Below, in pieces: positions 37,083 to 45,550 of a stretch of DNA of 64,000 nt. Positions within the stretch are counted from its first letter, which is position 1. Each line of letters opens with the position of its first letter. Made by a program: the position numbers and the translations under genes. The notes beneath the pieces are model-generated. The model was given only the letters and a program-made list of their open reading frames with translations, did no database searches and was not told the DNA's origin. This DNA comes from Kordiimonadaceae bacterium (GTDB taxonomy: Bacteria > Pseudomonadota > Alphaproteobacteria > Sphingomonadales > Emcibacteraceae): positions 62,001 through 126,000 of the forward strand of contig JABGYD010000069.1 of NCBI GenBank assembly GCA_018675425.1. The letters are read 5' to 3'.

Positions 37083-37784
37083 TTAGGGATTTGGTCCAAA
37101 GTGATCCGCAACTTCGGCCAACGTTTCCTTGTCCATTAGGCGCACAACCCAATTTTGAGAAAGTTCGATTAACCCCTTTTTCTTTAACAGCGAAAAAGCA
37201 CGACTTACTGTTTCCACCGTAATGCCGAGGTAATCAGCTATATCAGAGCGGGTCATCGGAAGCGTAAAATCATCTATGTGACCATCATATTTGACCTGCC
37301 GTTTATCAATATAGAGAAGGAAATAAGCAATTTTCTCAATTGCATTCTTACGACCAAGAACAAAAATCTGATCCATGGTTGCAGCAAGAACGCGGGTGGC
37401 GATTTCATGAACGCGGTGCTCGAGTTCAGGATATTTCACATAAAGAGCTTCAATATCCCGCATGTGCCATTTACAAGCAGTGACGCCTGTAAGCGCCCGA
37501 TCACTTATGCTATAGGCTGGACCGGACGATATGCCAATAAAATCTCCGGGATAAACAAAAGCCATTATCTGCCTACGACCATCACTGGCAAGCCTTTCAA
37601 CCGCAGAAACTCCGGAGGAAAGGTTGTATACATATTTGGTGCTATCCTCTTCATGCAAAAGATAACTGCCTTTTACTACTTTCACTGGATGGGCTATAGA
37701 AAAAAGGTCCCCAATATTCTCATCATTGAAAACCGAACACAGCTGACTGTTCCTCGCTTTACAATTCTGACAATCTAATCCCAC
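37083..37784 (-). CDS. FNR-type Crp/Fnr regulator with predicted Fe-S cluster
   Basis: This 233-residue regulator has a cAMP-receptor-like sensor domain (about 20-140) and a winged helix at the C-terminus. The cysteines C5-x2-C8-x7-C16 and Cys104 match the cluster ligands of FnrN/FixK-type oxygen sensors (E. coli FNR has Cys20, 23, 29 and 122). The recognition helix ITVETVSRAFSLL carries the E-T-x-S-R residues with which FNR reads TTGAT half sites. The start is GTG at 37784, with AGGA seven bases upstream. It follows the second isochorismatase gene by 74 bases and could be the end of that operon. It is the natural candidate to bind motif I. Confidence 0.9.
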   Translation of the reverse strand: MGLDCQNCKARNSQLCSVFNDENIGDLFSIAHPVKVVKGSYLLHEEDSTKYVYNLSSGVSAVERLASDGRRQIMAFVYPGDFIGISSGPAYSISDRALTGVTACKWHMRDIEALYVKYPELEHRVHEIATRVLAATMDQIFVLGRKNAIEKIAYFLLYIDKRQVKYDGHIDDFTLPMTRSDIADYLGITVETVSRAFSLLKKKGLIELSQNWVVRLMDKETLAEVADHFGPNP

Positions 37785-37858
37785 ATCTAGATCCTAATTT
37801 AGTTAAAATTTTAGGATATAATTTTCGCACATGATGGCTAGAATACAAAGAAAAAAAT

Positions 37859-38494
37859 CTAGATAGTATCTTGCAAAAGAGTAATAATTTGATCCTCCGA
37901 AACCACTTCGGCATATTTCGCCTGAAGATCAAATAGGTTTGCGTCATGGGGGCGTGGATCGCGGTCACCTACCGCATCGCGCACCACAAGCGGCACAAAA
38001 CCATACTGACAGCAATCAACCGCAGTTGCCCGCACACAACCTGATGTAGAAAGACCAGTGATAATCAGGCCATCAACATTTTGCTGAGCCAGGTAATCAG
38101 ATAGCCCTGTGTTAAAGAACGCACTAGCATATTGTTTTGTAAAGACCTTATCATCCTCATCAGGCATTAAATTGGGTAGAAAATTACCGTAGGGACTGCC
38201 CTCATCGAAAAGTTTGAGAGCTTTAACTTTTTGATAAAAAACCCCTCCGTCCTTACCACCGTCGTGATATTCGACATTGGTAAAAATTATAGGTGTATTA
38301 GCGGCTCGTGCTACTTTTAGTATCTTTCTGGCACTTACTACTGCATCCTCAACACCGGCGTAGAGAGGAGACGCCCGGTCGAGATATGCCATGACAAAAT
38401 CCACCAGGATCAGGGCAGGACGCTTGACAGCAGGCATCGAACCTCCAAAAAGCGCTCCATTGTAGTTCTCAATTAAATCATCATCACATACCAT
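37859..38494 (-). CDS. Isochorismatase-family amidohydrolase, second paralogue
   Basis: This 211-residue enzyme resembles the 36330-36992 product. The triad is Asp in LILVDFVMAYLD near 32, Lys in FTKQYASAFFNTGL near 101 and Cys in ITGLSTSGCVRATAVD near 134. The N-terminal DLIENYNGALFGGSMP stretch is typical of N-carbamoylsarcosine amidase-like proteins, which supports the start at 38494. An internal ATG at 38437 has a strong GGAGG, so a shorter form is possible. It lies 12 bases after the His-rich cupin gene. Confidence 0.87.
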   Translation of the reverse strand: MVCDDDLIENYNGALFGGSMPAVKRPALILVDFVMAYLDRASPLYAGVEDAVVSARKILKVARAANTPIIFTNVEYHDGGKDGGVFYQKVKALKLFDEGSPYGNFLPNLMPDEDDKVFTKQYASAFFNTGLSDYLAQQNVDGLIITGLSTSGCVRATAVDCCQYGFVPLVVRDAVGDRDPRPHDANLFDLQAKYAEVVSEDQIITLLQDTI

Positions 38495-38506
38495 TATTAC
38501 CGCCGA

Positions 38507-39565
38507 CTAATCATGATGATGGTGGTCGTGACTATGCTCATTATCATGCTCATGATCATGCTTGTGATCATGTCCATGAACCGCCGGAGTGATGATTTCC
38601 GTATTATTTGGGTGCAAATCACCTTTATACTCATGTTGATCATCACGATAACCGTGCAAATGTCTAACCTGCGTATCCATATGATAATTTTTATACTCAA
38701 AATCTTGTGGACCATGGGGATGATTATGGCCATGAGCCGCCGTCCATTTATATAGCTCCGGGCGTTGACGATACATCATCGCTGCTGCGCGTAGTTTATT
38801 TTCGTCGGGATTTGACCATGGATTATAGTGAAAATAATTGTGAAGTTTGCTATCCGTGCGCCCAAAAGCAATTGTACCCAACTTACAGCGGAATGAGCCA
38901 TGATTGATGTATGGTGGACGCCAGAAATAACCACCAGTTGGAAGGTTGCCAAATTGCATCATCCAGCTCTCACCCCAAATATGATAGCTTTCTTCGGCAC
39001 AGTCATGATAGGAAATATTATCCTGCATAAATTGCGGCGTCATACAATAAAGAAACGACATCGCCTCCGTATAGGGATCATAGCGTAAGAGTTTAAGAAG
39101 ACAGCCTGCTGCTACTGACGGCGTCACCACATTACCTGGTGCCCATGGTGCATCTTCATATCCATTTAAAGAAACAAATGCCTCGGTCATGCAGTATGGG
39201 TGATTCTCATCACTTTCGATATATGTTGGCTCAGCATCATTATACATAATAAGCGCTTCACAGCCATTTGGCACATCAATTGCGCCCAGCGCCATACCAG
39301 CAGGTACAAACATATAATGCCCTTCGACACAATTAATATCGCCAATTTTCATTTCACCCTTTAGAACAAATAATTCCATATCGGAATAACTCATGCCCGG
39401 TCTTCTAATATACCCACCATCATATTGCATTTTGAGGGTACAGGCTCCTATATCTCTATCAAGTGAGAGTACTTTAAAATGACTACCGCCAGCAAAACCC
39501 GGTAGATTAAAATTTTTATAACTATTGTTTAGTTCAACATAAGGCTCAATATGTGGACGTGCCAT
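38507..39565 (-). CDS. Bicupin protein with a His-rich C-terminal tail
   Basis: This 352-residue protein has two cupin-like regions, about 25-105 (with GGYIRRPGMSYSDMELFVL and VEGHYMFVPAG) and 150-270 (with SYHDCAEESYHIWGES and GGYFWRPPYINHGSF). It ends in a tail with 12 His in the last 23 residues, interleaved with Asp and Glu. Cupins of this shape include ring-cleaving dioxygenases; the His and Glu residues of the second region could bind metal. The tail suggests nickel, zinc or cobalt storage or insertion. It shares an operon with a UreH/NicO-type metal transporter. No exact family name can be given. Confidence 0.7.
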   Translation of the reverse strand: MARPHIEPYVELNNSYKNFNLPGFAGGSHFKVLSLDRDIGACTLKMQYDGGYIRRPGMSYSDMELFVLKGEMKIGDINCVEGHYMFVPAGMALGAIDVPNGCEALIMYNDAEPTYIESDENHPYCMTEAFVSLNGYEDAPWAPGNVVTPSVAAGCLLKLLRYDPYTEAMSFLYCMTPQFMQDNISYHDCAEESYHIWGESWMMQFGNLPTGGYFWRPPYINHGSFRCKLGTIAFGRTDSKLHNYFHYNPWSNPDENKLRAAAMMYRQRPELYKWTAAHGHNHPHGPQDFEYKNYHMDTQVRHLHGYRDDQHEYKGDLHPNNTEIITPAVHGHDHKHDHEHDNEHSHDHHHHD

Positions 39566-39597
39566 GACCTAATCCTTTCTTATTTCTCTATTAATGA

Positions 39598-39870
39598 TTA
39601 CCAAATAACTTTGTCTGCGTCGGGACGGTCCGGGCGTTTCGGAATATCTTCTTTTTTGATTTGAACACGCGTATCACCGTTCATGTTAAAACCTTTGTTT
39701 TGAATAATATCAAGGAACCTAGCGTACCAGCCGTTACGTTCTTCTTGTATACCCTCCATTTCAGCGACAATTTCTCCGTAACGTACTTCTTGCTCAGCAA
39801 TTTCCTGATCTAACCATTCGCTCGCTTCTTTTGAGCGTTTAGGCTTTTCATCCTGTACTCTTTTTTTCAT
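39598..39870 (-). CDS. Hypothetical 90-residue helical protein
   Basis: This short, highly charged protein starts MKKRVQDEKPKRSKEASEW and has a probable amphipathic coiled coil at about 18-48, followed by ERNGWYARFLDII and a proline-rich end (IPKRPDRPDADKVIW). GAGAGGA precedes the ATG. It sits between the CaiB/BaiF gene (21 bases) and the cupin gene (32 bases) and is therefore very likely a real co-transcribed gene. It resembles no family I know; a small accessory subunit is possible. Confidence 0.7.
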   Translation of the reverse strand: MKKRVQDEKPKRSKEASEWLDQEIAEQEVRYGEIVAEMEGIQEERNGWYARFLDIIQNKGFNMNGDTRVQIKKEDIPKRPDRPDADKVIW

Positions 39871-39891
39871 TTGGTCCTCTCTCTTCCTTCG

Positions 39892-41091
39892 TTAATTCGG
39901 GCGCTTCGTTACACCCAGCTCAAACATTTTGTAGATCTCATCGTCTGAGTATCCTGCTTCACGAAGTATTTCTTCGCTTTGCTCACCAAGCCTTGGTGGT
40001 AGTCTAGTGATATCTGTTGGTGTTTCTGAAAAATTATACGGTGATTTTGCCATACGAATTTTTCCTTCGGTTGGATGATCGTGTAGCTGCCAAAATCCAC
40101 TTTCAACCAGTTGAGGATCATCAATCAAGCCATCAAGAGTATTGACGATCATATGGGGCACATTTGTAGGTTCAAGTATCTCAAGCCACTCAGCAGTAGT
40201 TTTCTTGAATAGTGCCTTGCCAGTCTCTGCGTAACTGGCACCGATATTGGTTAATCGACTTTGCATATCTTTAAAACGCGGATCGCTCAACATGTCAGGG
40301 CGTTCCACTATTGTACAAAATGTTTTCCAGTGATTATCCCAGTACGGTAGCACCGCAATATAACCGTCTTTGGTTTTGTAAGGGCGACGATGTTCGCTCA
40401 TCAGTCGGACGTAGCCCGCTTTACCGATTGCCGGTTCAAAAGTCTGGCCCCATTGATGTTCAGCCATTACAAAACTAACCATCGTCTCGTACATAGGAAC
40501 TTCGATCTCCTGGCCCTTGCCATGACGTTCTTTATAAAAGAGCGCCGCGGTCACCGCATTTACCACCGCCATGCCAGTTGTTTTGTCTGCAATGATTGTG
40601 GGAAGATATCTTGGCTCCCCTTCCACCATACTCATAATCATGGCAATACCAGATCCCGCTTGAATACTATCATCCAGTGCACCCTTATTGCCGTAGGGGC
40701 CATTTTTGCTATATCCATAAGTAGCACAATAGATAATTTCTGGATTAACAGCTTTCACCGCATCGAAATCTAGGCCAAGTTTGACCATTGCTTGCGGTCG
40801 AAAATTATGAACCATCACGTCAGCATCAGCGGCTAGTTTTAAGGCGACTTCCTGTCCTTCAGGTTTTTTTAGATCAAGAACGATACTGCGTTTATTGCGG
40901 TTACAAGTCATGAATAGTGCACTCATATCGCTGTTGTTTCGGTTTGGGCCTAAATTTCGGTTGGTATCACCTGCGGGGGGCTCCACTTTGATAATATCAG
41001 CACCCATATCGCCGAGTATTTGACAGGCCCACGGTCCGAGCACCACACTGGTAAATTCGATAACTTTAACACCATCTAAAGGCCCGCTCAT
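39892..41091 (-). CDS. CaiB/BaiF family CoA-transferase
   Basis: This 399-residue class III CoA-transferase shows VKVIEFTSVVLGPWACQILGDMGADIIKVE near 8-37 and NKRSIVLDLKKPEGQEVALKL near 66. The probable catalytic Asp is in TIIADKTTGMAVV near 167. It abuts the amidohydrolase stop with no gap. It differs clearly from the copies at 30977 and 48928, so it probably activates another acid of the pathway. Confidence 0.9.
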   Translation of the reverse strand: MSGPLDGVKVIEFTSVVLGPWACQILGDMGADIIKVEPPAGDTNRNLGPNRNNSDMSALFMTCNRNKRSIVLDLKKPEGQEVALKLAADADVMVHNFRPQAMVKLGLDFDAVKAVNPEIIYCATYGYSKNGPYGNKGALDDSIQAGSGIAMIMSMVEGEPRYLPTIIADKTTGMAVVNAVTAALFYKERHGKGQEIEVPMYETMVSFVMAEHQWGQTFEPAIGKAGYVRLMSEHRRPYKTKDGYIAVLPYWDNHWKTFCTIVERPDMLSDPRFKDMQSRLTNIGASYAETGKALFKKTTAEWLEILEPTNVPHMIVNTLDGLIDDPQLVESGFWQLHDHPTEGKIRMAKSPYNFSETPTDITRLPPRLGEQSEEILREAGYSDDEIYKMFELGVTKRPN

Positions 41092-41985
41092 TTACACGTC
41101 CTCCGATGCAAGCTTAACGCCGTGTTTTTCGATACCATAAAGCCGGATGACATTATTTCTTAAAAATTTACGCTCCACTAAAGGCTTAAGACCGCGATCA
41201 TTAATCTCTGCTACTGTTCTACCAAATCTGAGTACAGGAAAATCGGTTCCGAAAATAACCTTATTCTGACCGTAACTATTCAAGTATTTCCATACACTTT
41301 CCGGCCAGTATTTCGGACTGTGCGCATCGGTACAAATGTAAACATTTTCATGTTTCCAAGCCATAGCGATCATTTCATCATGCCAAGGAATTCCGACGTG
41401 GGAGCCAATCAGTTTAAGTTCAGGCAGGTCACAAGCGATGTCATCCAAATATATAGGCCGACCAACAGAACGACAGCGATTGTCTTTAGCATAAATTAAC
41501 GACTGACCCACTTGCATCTGGATGGGAATATCCAGTTCAATACATTTGGCATAAAACGGATAATATTTTGCATGATTGGGCGCCAGTTCAAACCAATGGG
41601 GGTATAGGTGAGCGCCAATAAAACCCTTGTTCTTTACATCATCTTCAAGTGCACGCACACCGTCCATTCCCTGAAAAGGATCAATACCCACCAGACCAAA
41701 AAAACGTTTTGGGTATTTGGCAACTGCATCAGCGACCACCTCCGGTGGCATGTGATAGCATCCAGGTAGCCCCGGACGTCCGGTTTTTGCTGCAATCAAG
41801 AATGCATATTCAATACCCGCCTCGTCCATTTGCTCAATCATTTCTTCAAGCGAAGTACCAGCAGAGGAATGTTTGCCTTTTACCTTGCCAACAAAGAAAT
41901 CATCGGTCCAGTTTGGTCGGTGGGAAAGCGCTTCCTCCGTCCAGATATTTACCACGGCGTCAATTGCTTTGAATTCCTCTGTCAT
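41092..41985 (-). CDS. Amidohydrolase-2 family protein with atypical N-terminal metal motif
   Basis: This 297-residue TIM-barrel protein belongs to the ACMSD/gamma-resorcylate decarboxylase type of amidohydrolases. It keeps LYPHWF near 112, IGSHVGIPWHDE near 197 with His and the Asp of FGTDFPVLRFG near 247. The usual HxH at the first strand is replaced: the N-terminus reads AIDAVVNIWTEEA. Loss of these two ligands would alter metal binding, although activity may remain with one metal held by the other residues. Decarboxylation or ring hydrolysis of an aromatic intermediate is a reasonable guess. It lies 9 bases after the metal-transporter gene. Confidence 0.8.
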   Translation of the reverse strand: MTEEFKAIDAVVNIWTEEALSHRPNWTDDFFVGKVKGKHSSAGTSLEEMIEQMDEAGIEYAFLIAAKTGRPGLPGCYHMPPEVVADAVAKYPKRFFGLVGIDPFQGMDGVRALEDDVKNKGFIGAHLYPHWFELAPNHAKYYPFYAKCIELDIPIQMQVGQSLIYAKDNRCRSVGRPIYLDDIACDLPELKLIGSHVGIPWHDEMIAMAWKHENVYICTDAHSPKYWPESVWKYLNSYGQNKVIFGTDFPVLRFGRTVAEINDRGLKPLVERKFLRNNVIRLYGIEKHGVKLASEDV

Positions 41986-41994
41986 CTCTGTCTC

Positions 41995-42720
41995 CTACAA
42001 ACCAAACGCCAGCATACCAAACGCACAAAGGCTGATAGTGCCGCCAGCAAAGGCATGTGAATATTTCTGAAAGCCTGTCATCGACAGCGATTTAAGGCCC
42101 AACGACGTTAGCACGACGACGCTCATCATTGTCGCAATAGTCACAGCTGTGAATATACCAACAGTCATAGCAACTCCGGCATAATTTCCAGCAGCAGCTG
42201 GTACCATCATAAGCGGGATTAACGGCTCGCACGGGCCAAGAACAAAAATTATAAACAACGCCCAAGGTGCAAACAGCTTCATATTAAATTTCTGAGGTGT
42301 TCTTTCAGCATGGACATGAGCGTGTTTCCTGTGATGATTATGGGGGTGATTATGACGAATACCATCGGCATGGGTATGCCAATGGGCGTGGGTTTCATCT
42401 TTGAACGCTTTACGAATACCCCAGGTAGCATAAAGAATACCAAAACAAAGAAGTGACCAGGCGGCAACATCACCGCGCACACTCTCAATATTCAAAAGTT
42501 CTGTAACAAAACCACTGGTATATACACCAAAAAAACCAAGTAAAATTGAACCAACTGAGTGGCCAACACCGCAAAGAAGAGTTATCAGTCCAGTTTTTGG
42601 TAAGCTCCAGCCACGCGCTTTTCCAACGGCGACAAAAGGTAAATAATGGTCTGGGCCGAGCAATGTATGGATGAAAGCAATCGAAGCCGCACCCCATAAT
42701 ATTAGAAATTCATTCTCCAT
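41995..42720 (-). CDS. UreH/NicO-superfamily metal transporter with His-rich loop
   Basis: This 241-residue inner-membrane protein has about six helices. HTLLGPDH near 18-25 and CGVGHSVGSILLG near 50-62 are the paired metal motifs of UreH/HupE and nickel-cobalt transporters. A cytoplasmic or periplasmic loop at about 112-140 carries 12 His in about 28 residues. It would move nickel or cobalt, either way across the membrane. It is the first gene of the operon leading to the amidohydrolase, CoA-transferase and His-rich cupin, preceded by a perfect motif I palindrome. Confidence 0.8.
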   Translation of the reverse strand: MENEFLILWGAASIAFIHTLLGPDHYLPFVAVGKARGWSLPKTGLITLLCGVGHSVGSILLGFFGVYTSGFVTELLNIESVRGDVAAWSLLCFGILYATWGIRKAFKDETHAHWHTHADGIRHNHPHNHHRKHAHVHAERTPQKFNMKLFAPWALFIIFVLGPCEPLIPLMMVPAAAGNYAGVAMTVGIFTAVTIATMMSVVVLTSLGLKSLSMTGFQKYSHAFAGGTISLCAFGMLAFGL

Positions 42721-42784
42721 TTTATCTTATACCCTTCTTATCGGCTTTTAAGGCCTGATCTTCCCCCACCGAGCTGTATCACGC

Positions 42785-42800
42785 GATGACATTTGTCATC
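42785..42800. promoter_or_regulatory. Motif I (FNR-like palindrome) upstream of the metal-transporter/cupin operon
   Basis: GATGACATTTGTCATC is a perfect 16-base inverted repeat centred about 72 bases upstream of the transporter start at 42720 and just beyond the aldehyde dehydrogenase stop. Confidence 0.65.
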
Positions 42801-42811
42801 CATAATCATAA

Positions 42812-44248
42812 TCACGGGAAATTGGCGTTCTTTTCATCAAATGCTTCGATCGGAAACGCATCCCCCATATTGGTCATAATAGCTTTCTTACGGAAAAACC
42901 GGTGATACCCAGCTGGCCCCATACGCGATTCCCCCATGCCAGAATATTTAAAAGAATTTTTCTCTGCTTCATGCATGAATCCCGTCAGGCTACCTTCATT
43001 GATGCTGATCCCACCAGCATCTATTTTCATGGCAATTTCATTGGCATGTTCAATGTTTTCCGAATAGACCGATCCACTAAGACCGAAAATTGTATCATTT
43101 GCGAGACTGATCGCTTCATCGTCACTCTCAAATGCCATTATCGGCATTATAGGTCCGAATGTTTCGTCCTGCATAATAGTCATTTTATGATTTACATTTG
43201 TGAGAACTGTTGGTCGGCACCAAAGACCACCACCATGATGCTCAATTTCTCCACCAGTGTGGACGGTCGCCCCTTTTGAAACAGCGGCTGCCAATTGCGT
43301 TTTGATTATATCGGCCTGTTTTTCAAATATTATTGGTCCAATATGACCGCTGTGTATGTCAGGATAATTAAATTTTACATTTTGTGCTTTGGCGACGATT
43401 TTCTCGACAAAGTCGTCAAAATGGCTTTGATGCACATAGATCCGCTCAATTGATTGACATGCATGTCCCGTATTTACGATTGATGCCCGAAGCAGGGATG
43501 TCGCAGCACGTTCCACATCGGCATCTTCTAGAACGATGGCCGGATCTTTACCGCCAAGTTCAAGAATTGACGGGATAAAGTTACGTGCCGCGGATTCTGC
43601 TACCATGCGGCCAGTTGCGACACTTCCCGTAAAACAAACAATATCCACATGATCAATGAGCGCGGCGCCTGTGCTAGCGTCACCATCAACAATATGAAGA
43701 ATGTCTTTAAGCTCTTCAACTTCGGCCACCGCTCTTCTCATAGGCCCGGCGAACCTTGGCGTAACTTCACTAGGCTTGATGATCGCGGTTCCGCCAGAAA
43801 GCATAGCTGGCAGTGCATCAATCATTGAAAGTGTCATGGGAAAATTCCACGGGCTAATAGCTCCCGCTACAGGGTAAGGTTCTTTTTCGCTGCGGAACTC
43901 GATAAAAGGCATCGCTTTGGAATTTTTAGTCTCAGGCGCCGTCTGTGCCCTTGCGACAGCGGTCCAACGATCAATTGCACTGGCTATACCGTCCACTTCC
44001 GCGACAGAAATATACAGCCTTCCTGTATCCGTAGATAGGGCATTTACAAGCTCTTCCCGGCGACCCGCAACAGCGGTTTTCAATTTTTCCAAAACGGATA
44101 CTCGGTACTCAAGGCCTTTTTCGCGCCAAAGTTTTTGAGCAACACGCATTCGGCTCGTGATCGAAGCAATTTCTCTGGCAGTTGTTGCGACAATTTCATA
44201 ATCATATTCACCGTTACGGGGATTTCGAATGGACAGGCGTTCACTCAT
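42812..44248 (-). CDS. Aldehyde dehydrogenase family protein
   Basis: This 478-residue NAD(P)-dependent dehydrogenase carries GAISPWNFPMTLSMIDALPA near 130, the general-base Glu in LELGGKDPAIV near 227 and the catalytic Cys in NTGHACQSIERIYV near 261. The frame could begin at 44317, but the ATG at 44248 follows the DUF1330 stop by one base and starts MSERLSIRNPRNG, as usual for the family. It would oxidise an aldehyde intermediate of the pathway to its acid, for example an amine oxidase product. Substrate unknown. Confidence 0.9.
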   Translation of the reverse strand: MSERLSIRNPRNGEYDYEIVATTAREIASITSRMRVAQKLWREKGLEYRVSVLEKLKTAVAGRREELVNALSTDTGRLYISVAEVDGIASAIDRWTAVARAQTAPETKNSKAMPFIEFRSEKEPYPVAGAISPWNFPMTLSMIDALPAMLSGGTAIIKPSEVTPRFAGPMRRAVAEVEELKDILHIVDGDASTGAALIDHVDIVCFTGSVATGRMVAESAARNFIPSILELGGKDPAIVLEDADVERAATSLLRASIVNTGHACQSIERIYVHQSHFDDFVEKIVAKAQNVKFNYPDIHSGHIGPIIFEKQADIIKTQLAAAVSKGATVHTGGEIEHHGGGLWCRPTVLTNVNHKMTIMQDETFGPIMPIMAFESDDEAISLANDTIFGLSGSVYSENIEHANEIAMKIDAGGISINEGSLTGFMHEAEKNSFKYSGMGESRMGPAGYHRFFRKKAIMTNMGDAFPIEAFDEKNANFP

Positions 44249-44249
44249 A

Positions 44250-44543
44250 TCAAATCCCGTCCAACAGCCGCACGGTAACTCTCGCCTTACCAAGACGTAG
44301 TTTTTTAACCTCAGCATACTCAGGAGAATTCCAAAATTCCTGCGCGGCCGCCATAGATGGCCACTTTGACATCACGATTTTCTTTTCTTCCGGCCATTCC
44401 CCTTCAAGAGTAACAACCTCCAGAGCCCCTCGAATAATATATTCACCACCGAATTTCCCAATTAATTGCGCCGCAGCGATTGCGTAATCGCGAAATCCCT
44501 TTGGATCATCCAGTTCTGCAATGATAAGCATATAAGCTGACAT
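44250..44543 (-). CDS. DUF1330 family protein
   Basis: This 97-residue protein has the ferredoxin-like alpha-beta-barrel pattern of DUF1330: YMLIIAELDDPKGFRDYAIAA near 4-24, GGEYIIRGALEVVTLEGEW near 32-50 and WPSMAAAQEFWNSPEYAEVKKLR near 61-83. The frame reaches 44657, but the ATG at 44543 gives the expected family start. DUF1330 members often accompany catabolic genes, but no activity is established. It heads the operon with the aldehyde dehydrogenase and diverges from the GntR regulator. Confidence 0.85.
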   Translation of the reverse strand: MSAYMLIIAELDDPKGFRDYAIAAAQLIGKFGGEYIIRGALEVVTLEGEWPEEKKIVMSKWPSMAAAQEFWNSPEYAEVKKLRLGKARVTVRLLDGI

Positions 44544-44604
44544 AAATACTCTCGCTTGTTGGTTAAAAACGGAAATTTTATCTTGTGATTTAACACATAA
44601 ACGA

Positions 44605-44616
44605 TATATCATTATA
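44605..44616. promoter_or_regulatory. Motif II operator-like site upstream of the GntR gene
   Basis: TATATCATTATA is an exact copy of the motif II 12-mer, in the region between the DUF1330 gene and the GntR regulator gene (44679). Such placement is common for an autoregulated repressor. Confidence 0.5.
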
Positions 44617-44624
44617 ACTAATCG

Positions 44625-44644
44625 ACAATGACTTTTGTCATTGT
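44625..44644. promoter_or_regulatory. Motif I (FNR-like palindrome), strongest copy
   Basis: ACAATGACTTTTGTCATTGT is a perfect 8-4-8 inverted repeat. It is centred 44 bases upstream of the GntR start (44679) and 91 bases from the DUF1330 start (44543), so it could control either or both. Confidence 0.65.
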
Positions 44645-44678
44645 ACCAAACGTCCATCTATTATTAGCGGAATTTTAA

Positions 44679-45476
44679 ATGACTGACAAAGTAGTAACAG
44701 CAAAAAACACGATAGACGATAGCTTACCAACCCCTCTTTATCACCAGATTTACGTACTCATTCGTGAGAAAATCTATTCTGGTTCCTATGCGAATGGATC
44801 ACTTATACCAACGGAAAATGAACTTGAGAAAATGTTTGATGTTTCTCGCATCACTGTTAAGAGGGCGCTTGATGAGCTTGCCTCGGAAGGACTTGTTACA
44901 AGACAACGTGGTAAGGGCACGACGATTACATTTAATAACCCAGTTTCATCTTCACCCACAAACATGGATGGCCTGCTCGAAGACTTGGCAACCATTGTCA
45001 AGGAAACAAAGGTCAAGGTTCTCGAATTTGATTATGTGAAAGCATCACCGCAAGCCACCGACGCCCTTAAAATTACCGCAGCATCGATTGTACAAAAAGC
45101 GGTCCGTGTACGCTATAAGAACGAAACACCCTTTTCTTACGTTATTACCTATCTTCCAGAGGAAATAGGGCGCTCTTTTTCCTACGATGAACTCGAGAAT
45201 GAGCCAATCCTTGCGCTGATCGAACGATCTGGGAAGAATATTTCCCGCGCCCGCCAAACGGTCACTGCAACGCTAGCGGACGGCACCACTGGACCCGCAC
45301 TTTCCGTAAGTATTGGCTCGCCTCTGCTAAAAGTTAGCCGAATTGTTTATGACTATGACGATAAGCCGGTAGAATATATCACCATCTATTATCGGCCTGA
45401 TCATTATCAACTTAATCTTGAGCTTTCCCGCGTAAAAGGCGAAAAATCAAACTTTTGGTCAGCTGAACAAAAGTAA
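44679..45476 (+). CDS. GntR family regulator, HutC/UTRA subfamily
   Basis: This 265-residue regulator has an N-terminal winged helix at about 17-86 (PLYHQIYVLIREKIYSGSY, then PTENELEKMFDVSRITVKRAL) and a C-terminal UTRA ligand-binding domain at about 105-250 (DYVKASPQATDALKI, RVRYKNETPFSYVITYLPEE, RIVYDYDDKPVEYITIYYRPD). UTRA proteins are usually repressors released by a pathway metabolite. It is located in the middle of the segment, with both motifs in its upstream region, and is a candidate for binding motif II. Confidence 0.92.
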   Translation: MTDKVVTAKNTIDDSLPTPLYHQIYVLIREKIYSGSYANGSLIPTENELEKMFDVSRITVKRALDELASEGLVTRQRGKGTTITFNNPVSSSPTNMDGLLEDLATIVKETKVKVLEFDYVKASPQATDALKITAASIVQKAVRVRYKNETPFSYVITYLPEEIGRSFSYDELENEPILALIERSGKNISRARQTVTATLADGTTGPALSVSIGSPLLKVSRIVYDYDDKPVEYITIYYRPDHYQLNLELSRVKGEKSNFWSAEQK

Positions 45477-45521
45477 TTAATCGGAAGCGATTGAATTTCA
45501 TCTTCGAATAAGTTATAAGGA

Positions 45522-45533
45522 TATGTCATTATA
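45522..45533. promoter_or_regulatory. Motif II operator-like site (one mismatch) before the amine oxidase operon
   Basis: TATGTCATTATA differs from TATATCATTATA at one base and ends 17 bases upstream of the amine oxidase ATG at 45551, in the 74-base gap after the GntR gene. Confidence 0.4.
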
Positions 45534-45550
45534 ATTTATTCGAGCTAAAA

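Noticed and set aside
37791..37817. Inverted repeat ATCCTAA-N13-TTAGGAT just upstream of the FNR-type regulator
   Set aside because: Arms of seven bases in AT-rich DNA overlap the ribosome site; the sequence differs from motifs I and II and occurs once, so autoregulation is not supported.
38507..38600. Long open frames opposite the His-rich tail of the cupin gene
   Set aside because: They result from the repetitive His/Asp codons and have no ribosome site or family likeness.
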